Shown one piece after another: positions 46,920-57,659 of a stretch of 64,000 bases of DNA. Positions within the stretch are counted from its first letter, which is position 1, and the number at the start of each line of letters is the position of its first letter. A model generated the notes under the pieces. The model had not been told where the DNA came from. It saw nothing but the letters and a program-made list of their open reading frames with translations, and made no database searches. The position numbers and the translations under genes were made by a program. Source of the stretch: Rhinopomastus cyanomelas (taxonomy: Eukaryota; Chordata; Aves; Bucerotiformes; Rhinopomastidae); assembly GCA_013400115.1 (NCBI GenBank), contig VXBP01008913.1:245479-309478 (forward strand). The letters are read 5' to 3'.

Positions 46920-46963
46920 ACCCAACGTTAGCGATTGGAAGGGACCTCGAAAGATCATCCAGA
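46920..46963 (-). mobile_element. CR1 tail stub
   Basis: acccaacgttagcgattgga to aaagatcatccag. Confidence 0.78.
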
Positions 46964-47317
46964 GATTTTGTTCTCTATGCGGTTTCGTTTTAATGTATCT
47001 GATAGGACCAGCAGGGAGCTTGGAAACTGTTTTCCTGGAGCAGCTTGTTGGTGTTGATGAGCCCAGAAGGTCACTAGCAAAGAGAGGTGAAAGAGTCTCA
47101 GTACTTACCACTCGTGTTGGGATGACCTCAGAAGACAAACCCTTGAGGTGTCCTGCAGAGAGATGGCACTGACTTCCTTCTTGCTGTTCTGGTGTTGGGT
47201 TCAAAGTAGCTTTGGGTTGAAAGTTGGGTTCCTCTTCTGCGTGGGATCTCTGCCTCTCCATGAACAGCAGATGCAGAACAACGTAGACTCAGTCCTGAAG
47301 TTTCTTTTTGTATTACA

Positions 47318-47850
47318 GAATCCCAGGGCATCAGGGATTGGAAGGCACCTCCAAAGACCATCCAGTCCAACACCCCTGCCACAGCAGGATCACCCAGATC
47401 AAGTCGCACAGGAACAGTCCAGGAGGGTCTTAAACGTCTCCAGAGAAGGAGACTCCACAACCTCCCTGGGCAGCCCCTTCCAGGGCTCTGTCACCCTCCC
47501 TGGGAAGAAGTTCCTTCTCAGATTGATGTGGAACCTCCCACGTTCCAGCTCATACCCACTGCCCCTTGTCCTGTCACTAGATGCCCCTGAGCAGAGCCTG
47601 GCTCCATCCTCCTGACACCCACCCTTCACATATTGATTGACATTCATGGGGTCACCCCTCAGTCTCCTTCTCTCCCAGCTCCAGAGCCCCAGCTCCCTTA
47701 GCCTTTCCTCATCAGGGAGGTGCTCCCCTCCCTTCATCATCCTCGTGGCTCTGTGCTGGACTCCCTCCAGCAGCTCTGTGTCCTTCTGGAACAGAGGGGC
47801 CCAGAACAGGACACAACACTCCAGATGTGGCCTCACCAGAGCAAGGCAGG
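47318..47850 (-). mobile_element. CR1 3' fragment, about 530 bp
   Basis: Open for 145 codons on the minus strand through the CR1 C-terminus. Tail at 47318. Confidence 0.93.
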
Positions 47851-49292
47851 ACTGTGACTAGCAGGCCAAGCACTGCTGCTTATTTGCACCAGCTCCAAAG
47901 GCAGTGCAGGTGGAACTGGAGGTCACAAGCCTTGATAACGATGAAGTGCCCATGTTTCACAGGAGTATGAAAAAGTGGTGCTGACAGCTGGGTGGCACCG
48001 AGTCACTCTGAAGCCAGATGCCCCCTCCTGTCTTCCCAATCCGCTGCCCTTTAACGCCCTACTGGCTGTGCTGGGTTTGCTGGGCTCTGTGTGACTTCTT
48101 CTCTTGCCGTGACGCTCTGAGACAGCCTCCTGCTGAGGTAACAGAATTGGTCTGCAGGCTTCAGAGCTGCGCGTCGACGCCTGCGGCTGGGCCAGCCCCT
48201 TCTCCAGCGCAGTGGGACTGGAAAAGGCCCTCCATTTACTGGTGCTCAGGCCGGCTTGCCCAGCAGCCTTGCTGAAACTTTAGTCAAAGCGCTGAGCACC
48301 CTGCTCTCCGTGCAGTGACTCCTCAGCTGTCAGCACAACGCAGGTTCCAGGCCATGTCTGTAGGACCTTCTGGTGAGCGCAGAGGCTCTGGGGGTGGCAG
48401 GAGGGAGAATTGCTCTTGGGATGCGGTTCTTATTCCACCTACTAATGGTTCTCCTGCACCGGAGGAGCATGCCTGCGGTGGTTATGAATGATTTGCAAGG
48501 GAGAAGCTATCTTGGAGTGACTCAAACATCAATATGTGCCAAGGTGCTGTGATCTTCACAGGTAATAAGCGTGAGCGTGATGTTTGGCCAGTGGTCATTC
48601 TGAGGCTTATTAATGCCAGGGCTCCGAGAGCGCGACTGCTCTCCGTCTGACTAGCTGTCTTCCTGAGAACTTCCTGACCTAAGTGTGCGACAGCAGCTTT
48701 CTTTCTGAAGTCACTTTAGGAGTGCTTGCTGGCAGGGCGCACCCGAGGAGCGCGATACAATGGCCTCTTGGTATAAATCTCTGCTAATGAGATCAGGACG
48801 AGAAAGCTCATTGTTCCGCCGGCATTCTGCCTGAACGCAATCTGCTCCTCAAATGATAAATCAGGGGCGAGACACTGCACCATTGTGTAACCCTACACCC
48901 CGGGTCTGGAATGCTTCCTACTCACAAGAGGATTGTCATCGTTCCACTGACCAGGAAGCTATCGAACAGGCTTGGGCCATGTTTGGGCTGCAGCTCCCTC
49001 CTCGAACGAAGACCGATCCCACCCCTGCCACTTGCAGGAGGGTATTTTTGTGCTGACAGCTCAGGACTTTGCATTACAGTGCCCCGCAGCCCGAGATCAA
49101 GGGGAAAAGCAGTGCTCATTACTAAGGATTAAGGATTTGCTTCTACATCCCTGCGTGTCTCCATCCCTCTACCAAACGAACTCATGTAGGTGTAGTAAGA
49201 TCATTGAGTGGGAGGGTTTCGTTGTGTCTGCAAAAACATCTCTGATGTCCCATGAGAAGTGACAGCACATTCTGCTTCTTCGCACAGCAGAT

Positions 49293-49512
49293 GTCACTTG
49301 GTCTAGGGGATCCTGCTGTGGCAGGAGGACTGGACTGGATGATCTTCCGAGGTCCCTTCCAATCCCTAATGTTCTGTGACTTGATCTAGGTGATCTCATC
49401 TACCAACACCCCCAAGTCCTTTTCCTCAGGGCTGCTCTCAATCCATTCTCCACCCAACACCCATTTATGCTTGGGATTGCCTTGACCTAGGTGCAGAGTC
49501 AGCACCAGTAAG
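49293..49512. mobile_element. Plus CR1 tail abutting a minus CR1 internal segment
   Basis: 49293-49390 is a plus tail. 49391-49512 is a minus segment matching the reverse-transcriptase-proximal region (aacacccccaagtccttttc). Confidence 0.8.
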
Positions 49513-49954
49513 AAAGGACAAAATATGAACAGACACTGCTGGAAACTGGACGAAAAGCACTGAAGAAACATTTCCCTCCCCTTCTCTCTCCTCCTTTTCT
49601 TTTCACTGTTTTTCCTTTTAAGTTTTCTGTCCCCTCTCAGAGAGGATGAGCTATTGGATACAGATGAAATACAACCGTCGAGCGGCTCCTTCCTTCTCCA
49701 AACAAGCTCCAAATTGATATTTACAATAATAGCGGCTTTATGTGTGGATTGGTGTCACCCACGGCCACTTCTGTCCCCTGGCTCGTTGCCACCATTGTTG
49801 CTGGGCTGGATTTCTATTCAGTATCGAAGGAATCCCGTGGCTACAGTGTGAAATACAATCTCCAAAGTCCTGTGGAGTCCTCTCTAGTTACGGGGGGGCA
49901 AACTCGCTCTGGGTGAAGTCTCTGTTACAAAGGCAGAGGTGTCAGAGCAGAATC

Positions 49955-50415
49955 AGAGAAGCACAGAGTGTGTTGGGGTGGAAGGCACCTTTACTGGCCA
50001 TCCCGTCCAAGCCTCCTGCAGTGAGCTGGGACAGCTCTAACTAGATCAGGTTGCTCAGAGCCCCACCAAGCTTGACCTTGAACGGCTCCAGGGATGAAGC
50101 TTCTCCTGATCCAGCTCCAAAGCTCTAGTTCAAGTGCCCTACAGCTCTGCTTCACCTACTCAAGTGCTAACTCAAGTTACTGGAGCCCAAACTCCTCAAC
50201 ACAGGGCAGAGAGAGGCAGCAGGACCATCTCATCTGCATTTTAAAATCATAAAACCACAGAGTATCCTGGCCTGGAAGGGACTTTTAAAGGTCATCTAGT
50301 CCAAACCCCCTGCAGTGAGCAGGGGCATCTCTAGCTAGATCAGGCTGCTCAGAGCCCCCTCCAGCCTGACGTTGAGCATCACCAGGGATGGAGCTTCTAC
50401 CACCTAAACCAAGGT
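49955..50415 (-). mobile_element. Two older CR1 fragments
   Basis: 49955-50100 and 50250-50415, both with aggttgctcagagccccacc-type sequence; separated by unique DNA. Confidence 0.78.
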
Positions 50416-50523
50416 TAATTCATTTGAGCTTTTCTTCCTAGTTGGAAAATAAGCCTTCCATCTATCTGGTTATTTATTTATGGATGAACAGAAAAGCCTG
50501 GCAACATCACTGTGAATAAACCG

Positions 50524-50850
50524 AATCACAGAAGTACAGAATTGTTTCATTTGGAAAAGACCTTTGAGTCCAACCACGATGATCTTTCGAGGTCCCTTCC
50601 AATCCCTACTGATTCCATGATTAACCCAACTGTCCCAAGGCCACCACTAAACCCTGTCCCTAAGCTCCAGATCTCCACGACTTTGAAACACAGCCAGGGA
50701 TGGCGATTCAGCCCCCTCTGTGGGCAGCCTGTTCCAAGGGCTGAGGCCCTTTCCAGGAAGAAGTTCTTCCTAATGTCCAGCCTAAACTCCTCCTGGTGCA
50801 GCTTGAGGCCACTTCGACTCGTCCTCCCGCTATACACCAACAACTAATGG
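50524..50850 (-). mobile_element. CR1 with nested plus tail
   Basis: Host tail to 50575 (gacctttgagtccaaccac), resumes at 50623 (aacccaactgtcccaaggcc). 50576-50622 is the reverse-oriented tail (gatgatctttcgaggtccc). Confidence 0.85.
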
Positions 50851-51835
50851 AACCAAAGACCTTCTTGTCTGTCTCATATTCCTGATGCCCGAGATGCCAC
50901 TAAATCAAAACTATATTGTCAAAAACCCAGGAGGATCTAGGAAACAGGGTCATCATCTTTGAGTGGAGGCCTACAGCCCCGATCAAATAATAGAAAACAT
51001 TTTCCTAGAAACCTAAATGCAGGCACCTGTTCCCGAAAGAAAGTCTCTCCGTGTGATCGAGGAAGCTGCCTCCTGGGCTCTGCTTTTGCCCCCCCAAACT
51101 GATCAAGAGGAGAAGACACCTGGTTCAGCTGGTGCTCTGGTTTGCTCTGCTTTTGATCCATGGCCTCTGGTATTTGGATGACTTGCTTTGCCCTCCCTGT
51201 GGGGAAAGCCTCCCTCGCTGTCTAGAAGTGAAATCCTCGCCCTGCTGGAATGTGGCACTTTGCTGCCTGCAAACAGAGGTGCAAAGAGTCAGTCCTTCTG
51301 GTGCTGAGTTCCCACTCAGAAGGCCTCTGTTGATTTGCTCTGAGGAGTTCTGCTGGGAATGTGGCAAGTATCTGAGCACCAGAGACACAGTGAAGGGTGA
51401 GCTGCCTGTGGACTCAGCTAGAGTTCTCCTTTGCAAGCAGCAGTGTCAGGACAGAGGGCAACAGACATCACCGCTTGACAAACTATCTGTTAGGATGGGC
51501 TCAGGCTTTCACTCCTTTCTACAGGCTGGTTCCCTGTTCCCTCCCAAGCAGTGGGAGCTGTTATTAAACACAGAGGTGTGACCATCTTAAGAATGACTTT
51601 GCCAAATAGCAGTCTGTCTGCTTCTTTTGAGAAGATGCAGTTCACACAGAGAAATGCCAGCGTCCCTCTGGCTGCCCGACCTCGTGATTATGTTAGGACA
51701 GCTAAGCCCACTCTCTTAGGCCCCCATACATCTTAGCAAAGACTGCAGGGGCTGAGGAACAACACTGGTGGAAATCCAGCAGGGCTGAAGTCCCCACAGC
51801 TCTTGCTGTGTACATACAAGTGGAAAATCAGGCAT

Positions 51836-52250
51836 CGGGTGCAGAGAAGGGCAACGGAGCTGGGGAGGGGCCCTGACAACAAGAATTATGCAGCTGAGCG
51901 GCTGAGGGAGCTGGGGCTGTTTAGCCTGAGGAAGGGGAGGCTGAGAGGAGACCTTATCACCACCTACAACCACCTGAAGGAACATTGTAGAGGTGGGTGC
52001 TGGTCCTTTCTCACAGGTAGTTATTAACAGAACAAGAGGGACCGGCCTCAGGTTGCACCAGGGGTGGACATTAGGGGAAATTTTTTCACTGAAATAGTAG
52101 TCAGGGCTTGGAACAGGCTGCCCAGGGAGGGGGTTGAGTCCCCACCCCTGGAGGCCTTTAAAGTTCATTTAGATGTGGTACTCAGAGATCTGGTCCAGTG
52201 GTGAGTTTGGTAGTTCAACCAAGTGGGTTCAACTCAGAGTCTACGATGAC
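51836..52250 (+). mobile_element. CR1 of second subfamily
   Basis: gcagagaagggcaacggagc through gggctgtttagcctgaggaa to about 52250. Confidence 0.85.
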
Positions 52251-52311
52251 TTGCAGTACAGCCACCAATATAAAGATGGAAGGTGACACTCCCAAGTGTC
52301 CCAAGTGTCTG

Positions 52312-52415
52312 ATTCCATGACTTCTCCAGTGAAGTGACCCTGCACTGGCAGGGGGATTGGACTAGATGATCTTTCAGGGTCCCTTCCAATCCCTAATGGT
52401 TCGATGATTTTATGT
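52312..52415 (+). mobile_element. CR1 tail
   Basis: ccagtgaagtgaccctgcac to aatggttcgatgatttt. Confidence 0.82.
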
Positions 52416-52539
52416 GTAAACTGCTGCTAACTGCATCACATTTACAATACGTGTTTCACAACTGCGATAGAATCCTTTAGCGTCTCTTAAACTCAAGGAG
52501 TTAGAAAAGCAGTTCACACATCATCCAGTCAACAACGTA

Positions 52540-52545
52540 TTTATT
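52540..52545 (-). promoter_or_regulatory. Candidate poly(A) signal of CEP126
   Basis: AATAAA on the minus strand about 265 bp below the CEP126 stop codon. It is the first such hexamer I noticed in a CR1-free 3' flank. The transcript end is inferred. Confidence 0.5.
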
Positions 52546-52807
52546 TCCCTTTCACCTTCATTCTGGGGACAGGAAAGTTGTACAAATAATACAAACACTA
52601 AAAATGTGAAATGTCTTCAGTCAGAATTTGACCATAAAGTGCATAATAAAACAGCCTTCCCTACCCTACAAGCCGCTCGCAGTCAAGTGCCATTGGTTCT
52701 TGGAGTTACCACTCTCATCTTTCTCTCGTGGCTGGTTTTGTAGTGTCAGACAGTCAGCACGTTACCTAAACAGTCCATCCAAGTGCAGCCTCCTGGAGCA
52801 GGTGCTG

Positions 52808-52906
52808 TCAGTGCCTCCTGCGCAGTGGCACCCAAGTGCTAGCTGGGGCGTTCCGGCACTGCGGAGCTGCTGCTGTGGCGCTCGCCAGAGATGGGGACGT
52901 ACACTG
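52808..52906 (-). CDS. CEP126: CEP126 last coding exon
   Basis: CEP126 (KIAA1377) is a centrosomal and ciliary-base protein linked to pericentriolar satellite transport, spindle organisation and cilium formation. This exon follows a good pyrimidine tract (ctctgttctgttcag) and gives 32 codons and TGA: QCTSPSLASATAAAPQ, then CRNAPASTWVPLRRRH. It starts in phase 0, matching the upstream exon. The acceptor is a tandem cagcag, so an alternative form starting three bases later (52903) would lose the glutamine. The C-terminus is poorly conserved between species; assignment rests on position, phase and a TSPS motif also present in the human tail. Confidence 0.72.
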   Translation of the reverse strand, partial: QCTSPSLASATAAAPQCRNAPASTWVPLRRRH

Positions 52907-54206
52907 CTGAACAGAACAGAGAACAATGAGCTACAGAGGTGCAGAAGCAGAAATGTGATTACACAAAACACTTCAGAAACATGATTTGTTGTCATGGGAT
53001 CTGGTTTTCATCGTAGAAACAACCCTGCACCTTCACCTGGATCTAGAGGTTGGTACTACAAGGCCCCATGTCATTCACACATGTCACTGACAGAATAGTC
53101 GTCGTTTGTTTGATCACAGAATCATTCCGGTTGGAAAAGACCCCTGGGATCATCAAGTCCAACCATCCACCCTACTCTGCAAGGTCACTCCTAAACCAGA
53201 TCCCCCACACTACATCTAAGTGACTTTTAAACACATCCAGGGATGGGGACTCAACCACCACCCTGGGCAGCCCAGTCCAGGGCCTGACCACTCTCTCCAG
53301 GAAGAATTTCTTCCTGATGTCAAATCTAACCCTCCCCTGTTGGAGCTTGAAGCCCTTCCCTCTGCTTCTGTCACTAATTATCTGTAAGGGACCAGCACCA
53401 ACATCTCCACAATGGCCTTTCAGACAGTTGTCGAGAGCAATGAGGTCTCCCCTATGTCAGACTAAACAGCCCCAACTCTCTCCATCTCTCCTCATAAGAC
53501 TTTTTCTCCAGGCCCTTCCCCAGCTTCACTGCCCTCTTCTGAACCTACTCCAGCACCTTGATGTCTTCCTTGTCCTGAGGTGCCCAAAACTGGCCCCAGG
53601 ACTCAAGGTGCAGCCTCCCCAGTGTTAAGTCCAGGGGGACAATCACCTCCCTGCTCCTGCTGGACACACAGTTCCTAATCCAGACAAGAATGCCACTGGC
53701 CTTCTTGGCCACCTGGGCACCCTGCTGGCTCTCATTCAGTCTGACGAGGAGATCACCAATACATGAAACCAAGCACAGACACCTCCTGAGGAGAGGCAAT
53801 GGCTGTCTCTTACAGAAGATGATGGCACATCTGCAGGTCAGAGGAAGCAGCAATTACATCACCGAGCACCTTACACACTGCTGTGCACCCGTCACCCTCT
53901 CCTTTCTACGTTACTCAGACACACATACTCATTAGGAGCTATAGATAGTTTAAATGAGGCCTGTGAGATTACAAGCTCTTGGAACTTCCTGGACTTTACA
54001 AGTGTCTTCAGATCCCCACAGGAAAATTACTCCAGAGGATGAGGCCGCCTGGTGTAAACTGTTAAAGTTCTGTTCACAGCACTGTAATGATTAATAAAAA
54101 CCTGGCAAACCAGTTCAGCAGAGGGGTGCAAATACTTTCAGCTATAAAACCCCCTGTAAGATTGTGCTGTAGGAATTAATATTTAATCTTTAAATAAAAT
54201 ACTTAC
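52907..54206 (-). other. CEP126 intron (last)
   Basis: 1.3 kb, half of it a minus-strand CR1 (53116-53755). The blocks 52907-53115 and 53756-54206 are unique and show no exon. Confidence 0.75.
53116..53755 (-). mobile_element. CR1 of second subfamily, about 640 bp
   Basis: Uninterrupted from cacagaatcattccggttgg to gcaccctgctggctctcatt. Confidence 0.92.
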
Positions 54207-54271
54207 CAAAGGGGTGGTTATCTGCAAAGGGGTGGTTAAACATGGGGTCCTGGTCATGGCTTCCTGAAGGA
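54207..54271 (-). CDS. CEP126: CEP126 penultimate exon (65 bp)
   Basis: Acceptor ttctatttgcag|TC and donor CCTTTG|gtaagt. The two first bases complete an isoleucine codon (A|TC) and then LQEAMTRTPCLTTPLQITTP L follows. Human CEP126 has YIQESICKNPSIKNTLQIIP at this place just before its C-terminus. Both phases fit the flanking exons. Confidence 0.85.
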
Positions 54272-54344
54272 CTGCAAATAGAATAAATGCAAATTGTAAT
54301 TATTATAGTAAACAAACACTACAACAGGAAGGGCAGTCACAGTC

Positions 54345-55445
54345 AAATGGACCTGGAGTCCAGGTGGGCAGCAGGATGACCAGTGGGCCGTGGTGGCCAA
54401 GAAGGACAAAGGCATCCTGGGGTGGATCAGAACTGGGGGTGGTTAGCAGATCAAGAGAGGTTCTGCTCCCCCTCTACTCTGCCCTGGTGAGACCACAGCT
54501 GGAATCTTGTGTCCAGTTCTGGGCCCTTCAATTCAAGGACACAGAGCTGCTGGAGAGAGCCCAGCGCAGAGACACAAAGATGATAAAGGGAGGAGAGCAT
54601 CTCCCTGATGAGGAAAAGCTGAGGGAGCTGGGTCATTTTAGCCTGGGATAAAGGAGACTGAGGGGTGACCTCACTGATGTTGATAAATATGTGAAGGGTG
54701 GGTGTCAGGAGGATGGAGCCAGGCTCTGCTCAGAAGTACTCAATGATAGGACAAGGGGCAATGGGTGTGAGCTGGAACAGAGGAGGTTCCACAACAATCT
54801 GAGAAGGACCTTCTTCATGGTGAGGGTGACAGAGCCCTGGAAGGGGCTGCCCAGGGGGGTTGTGGAGTCTCCTTCTCCGGAGATATTTAAAATTTAAAAT
54901 TCTGTTTTAATCACAGAACATTAGGGATTGGAAGGGACCTTGAAAGATCATCCAGTCCAATCCTCCTGCCACAGCAGTGTCNGACAGGACAAGGGGCAAC
55001 AGGTACAAGCTGGAGCACAGGAGGCTTCTAGTAAACATGAGGAAAATGTTTTCACCATGAGGGTGACAGAGCCCTGGAAGGGGCTGCCCAGGGGGGTTGT
55101 GGAGTCTCCTTCTCCGGAGCTATTTAAAATTTAAAATTCTGTTTTAATCACAGAACATTAGGGATTGGAAGGGACCTTGAAAGATCATCCAGTCCAATCC
55201 TCCTGCCACAGCAGTGTCCCCTAGACCAAGTCACACAGGAGCATGTCCAGGGGGGTTTTAAACACCTGCAGAGAAGGAGACTCCACAACCCCCCTGGGCA
55301 GCCCCTTCCAGGGCTCTGTCACCCTCATGGTGAAAACATTTTCCTCATGTTTACTAGAAGCCTCCTGTGCTCCAGCTTGTACCTGTTGCCCCTTGTCCTG
55401 TCACTAGATACCACTGAGAAAAGCCAGGCTCCTGACACCTGCCCT
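54345..55445. mobile_element. CR1 cluster with foldback duplication
   Basis: Plus copy 54345-54900, minus tail 54908-54981, N at 54982, plus segment 54983-55135, minus fragment 55145-55445. Parts are duplicated directly and in inverted form. Confidence 0.85.
54982..54982. other. Single ambiguous base in duplicated CR1
   Basis: An N at the joint of a direct and an inverted duplication; see findings. Confidence 0.99.
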
Positions 55446-55675
55446 TTCAACAGCCACAGCTGGACTGCTCCAGTTGCTGAAGGTGTCCTCCAGCCTTTTG
55501 AATGATTTGTTTTGACCAAGCTGAAGTCACCATTATTTTCAATGACTTGAATGGACTTTAAGTAAGTTTTCATCACTTAAATCTATTGTGTGCTGCATTT
55601 AATTATGGATAATAATGGCAAGAAAATACAAGAAAAATATTTCTATCCCAGGATCCATGTTTTAAATATGTAGAC

Positions 55676-55755
55676 ATCTAGGGGATCCTGCTGTGGCAGA
55701 GGGATTGGACTGGATGATCTTCCAAGGTCCCATTCCAATCCCTAATGTTCTGTGG
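55676..55755 (+). mobile_element. CR1 tail
   Basis: catctaggggatcctgctgt to cctaatgttctgtgg. It lies 60 bp below the DSTDEFL exon of CEP126. Confidence 0.85.
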
Positions 55756-55815
55756 CATCAAACCACAACGTCGTTTAATCACTCGATGCCGGATCACTTT
55801 TATTATCAAACTTAC

Positions 55816-56103
55816 TTTGTAGCCTTTGATCGAGATGATCAAGAGACTGGGCAATCTTCTGTTCTTCCGCTGCAAGGGCAGCCATGGCTGGACGAGGAGC
55901 CCTGCTCAGCAGGAAGGGCTTGCTGACCAAGGGCTTCTGTTCCATAGCTGCCAGGATTTCATCCTCTGCAGCGCTTGTATTTACCAGAGCTTCCGCCAGA
56001 AGGAACTCGTCCGTGCTGTCTGAAACTGAAGAGACGACAGGGCTAGCTTCAAATGAGAAGAGCTGAGGACATGTAAGCGTGCTGCTGGTTTTCACGGCTG
56101 CGG
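55816..56103 (-). CDS. CEP126: CEP126 exon with conserved DSTDEFL / AEEQKI core
   Basis: 288 bp ending at donor CTACAAA|gtaagt. The translation includes SSVSDSTDEFLLAEALVN, EDEILAAMEQKPLV and ALAAEEQKIAQSLDHLDQRL. Human CEP126 reads VSDSTSEFLMAENLV..S..EDEILTVL...LSAEEQKILESLNDL.ERL, so identity is clear. The 5' edge is ambiguous: tttcgcagag offers two AG dinucleotides, giving starts at 56105 or 56103. I chose 56103 because its phase (two bases completing a codon) agrees both with a direct splice from the giant exon and with the two candidate small exons. Confidence 0.9.
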
Positions 56104-56721
56104 CTCTGCGAAACACAAACATTCACACTAACAGCTCAGGAAGGTGGTTCGTTAGAAAATGACACAATTGAGATCACTAATGTGTCACTCAAGTGACCAG
56201 CAGGACCAAGGAGGGGATCCTGCCTCTGTGCCAGAAACTTGCTTCTGTCTTGTAGCAGGAAGAAAACCTTAAATGACAGGCAGACAAACCCAAAAACTGT
56301 GGGAAAACACGAGACACTAGCAGCAGCAAAGCTCATGATAATGAGTAAATGCCTCTGTCCACGTGCAGATCTTGGGCCTTTTGTATATTTACACCTGGTC
56401 CTGCTTTGTCTTAGAGTGCAACCAGACAAACAGGCACTTCTAAAGCCTGATTCATTTTATCTTGGTGTAGGAATACATGACACAGATGTGGCTCCAATGT
56501 GCCCAAAAGTAACTGACCTCTGTGTAACTATAAGCACATTAATTAATCTCTTAGTTCTCACAAATTAAAAGGTAAAATCTGTTCCAAATGCATTTACTGT
56601 CTGTCACAGAAGGACTTAAAAGAACTCTAATGTCCAGCTACAGTGTGGTGTGTGACAGCCAGGAGACAAACCCCTTGAAGCCCAGCAGCTCTATAGTTCA
56701 CTGTCATGTATTTATCCTCAT

Positions 56722-56806
56722 GGACTGGATCTGGGTGATCCTGCTGTGGTGGGGGACTGGACTAGATGATCTTTTGAAGTCCCTTCTAATCCTTAATGTT
56801 CTGCGA
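56722..56806 (+). mobile_element. CR1 tail
   Basis: gactggatctgggtgatcct to ccttaatgttctgcga. Confidence 0.85.
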
Positions 56807-56868
56807 AGACACCAGACCTAAGGAGGTACTGGGAGAGGGCCACCCACCTAAATTTCAAAAGGGTTTAC

Positions 56869-56926
56869 CCAGCTCTTCCTCTGAAAGAGCTGGAACTGTG
56901 TGACACTGGGAACGTGGCGTTTCAAG
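56869..56926 (-). CDS. CEP126: Candidate small CEP126 exon (58 bp)
   Basis: Acceptor gtcttcgctgcag and donor GAGCTGG|gtaaac bound 58 bp open in the needed frame: LETPRSQCHTVPALSEEEL plus one base. It starts in phase 0 and ends in phase 1. It therefore chains with the 26-bp candidate above it and with the exon at 55816-56103. I see no clear similarity to the human protein, where this part holds a basic stretch (RRKRIAE). It could be chance, since short GT-AG open blocks are common. Confidence 0.35.
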
Positions 56927-57106
56927 CTGCAGCGAAGACAGCATTAGCAGCCTTGACCCACTGAATCTCCTGATTCATTGGCCTGACGTGCAAATCAGGA
57001 CAGCAAGAGGAGAGCAGAGTTTCTCTGCCGGAGGCAAGGTGTGGGAAGGGCAGGCTTCATTCATGGCCACTGTAAAGTCAAACAGGTTCACTGAAGCCTC
57101 ACATAC

Positions 57107-57132
57107 CTTAAGCTCATCTGTTTGACTTTGAA
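57107..57132 (-). CDS. CEP126: Candidate CEP126 micro-exon (26 bp)
   Basis: Acceptor cttgtccattgcag and donor CTTAAG|gtatgt enclose 26 bp that, after the single base left by the giant exon, read VQSQTDELK and end in phase 0. Together with the 58-bp candidate it adds 84 bp (28 codons), so inclusion or skipping of the pair keeps the frame. Support is only splice-site quality and phase. Confidence 0.3.
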
Positions 57133-57659
57133 CTGCAATGGACAAGCAGATAACATTTCTGACTTCCCACCCCTGCTTTAGGCCAAGAATATTCAACTAC
57201 CTCTTATACAACAGAGCTGCTCGGACGGCTCCATAGTGAAAACTGGGGATTAGTGAGGCATCGGGTTGGTTTTGCTCTGACCCCAGCACATGAAGCAGTT
57301 TGGAGAGGCTGCTTGTGCTGAATCAGGGGCTGCAGCCTCAGCAGCTCTGCCTCCAGCTGCTGCCCTCAACAGGAGAGAAACCAGCACAGAACTTCCAAAC
57401 TACCAGCACCAGGCTGCGGTCAGTGCCCAGCGCACACAACAGACTGCAGAGGAGGAACAAGGCAAATCAAAAAGCATCAGATAGATTTTGAAATGAAAAA
57501 ACCAGGAGAGAGAACTGTATTTTCATAACAGTTCTCCTTTCCTCTCTGTCTTACTGATCAATCTCTGCATCATATTCATCCCAAACTTCATTCTTAACAC
57601 AACATAGGATTGGCCCTCACATTCTTGTTTTATATCCTTTATCAATCAGACATGTTTTC

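Larger units (their letters stand above)
35731..52539. other. Intergenic region CFAP300 - CEP126
   Basis: About 17 kb between the CFAP300 promoter and the CEP126 3' end. It contains the CR1 copies listed separately and a GATA-type microsatellite. Unique blocks of more than 300 bp are 36641-37090, 37866-38523, 39119-39734, 40279-40769 (apart from a short CR1 tail at 40541-40592), 41353-42189, 42986-43617, 43728-44235, 44707-45079, 45711-46919, 46964-47317, 47851-49292, 49513-49954, 50851-51835 and part of 52416-52539. I recognise no gene in them. A 149-codon open frame (51132-51581, +) has no family resemblance I know. Confidence 0.7.
54272..55815 (-). other. CEP126 intron with suspect assembly
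   Basis: 1.5 kb, mostly CR1 (54345-55445) including the single N at 54982 and a 161-bp direct plus 132-bp inverted duplication around it. 55446-55675 is unique. A CR1 tail lies at 55676-55755. Confidence 0.75.

Noticed and set aside
57290..57484. Ala/Gln-rich plus-strand frame of 64 codons
   Set aside because: No splice sites or family match, lies antisense in a CEP126 intron; the minus strand was also tested as a CEP126 exon and has early stops.
57551..57592. Minus-strand peptide NEVWDEYDAEIDQ followed by a stop or a gtaaga donor
   Set aside because: The frame is closed 21 codons upstream, the acceptor (tgttgtgttaag) is weak, and it fits no CEP126 segment I know.
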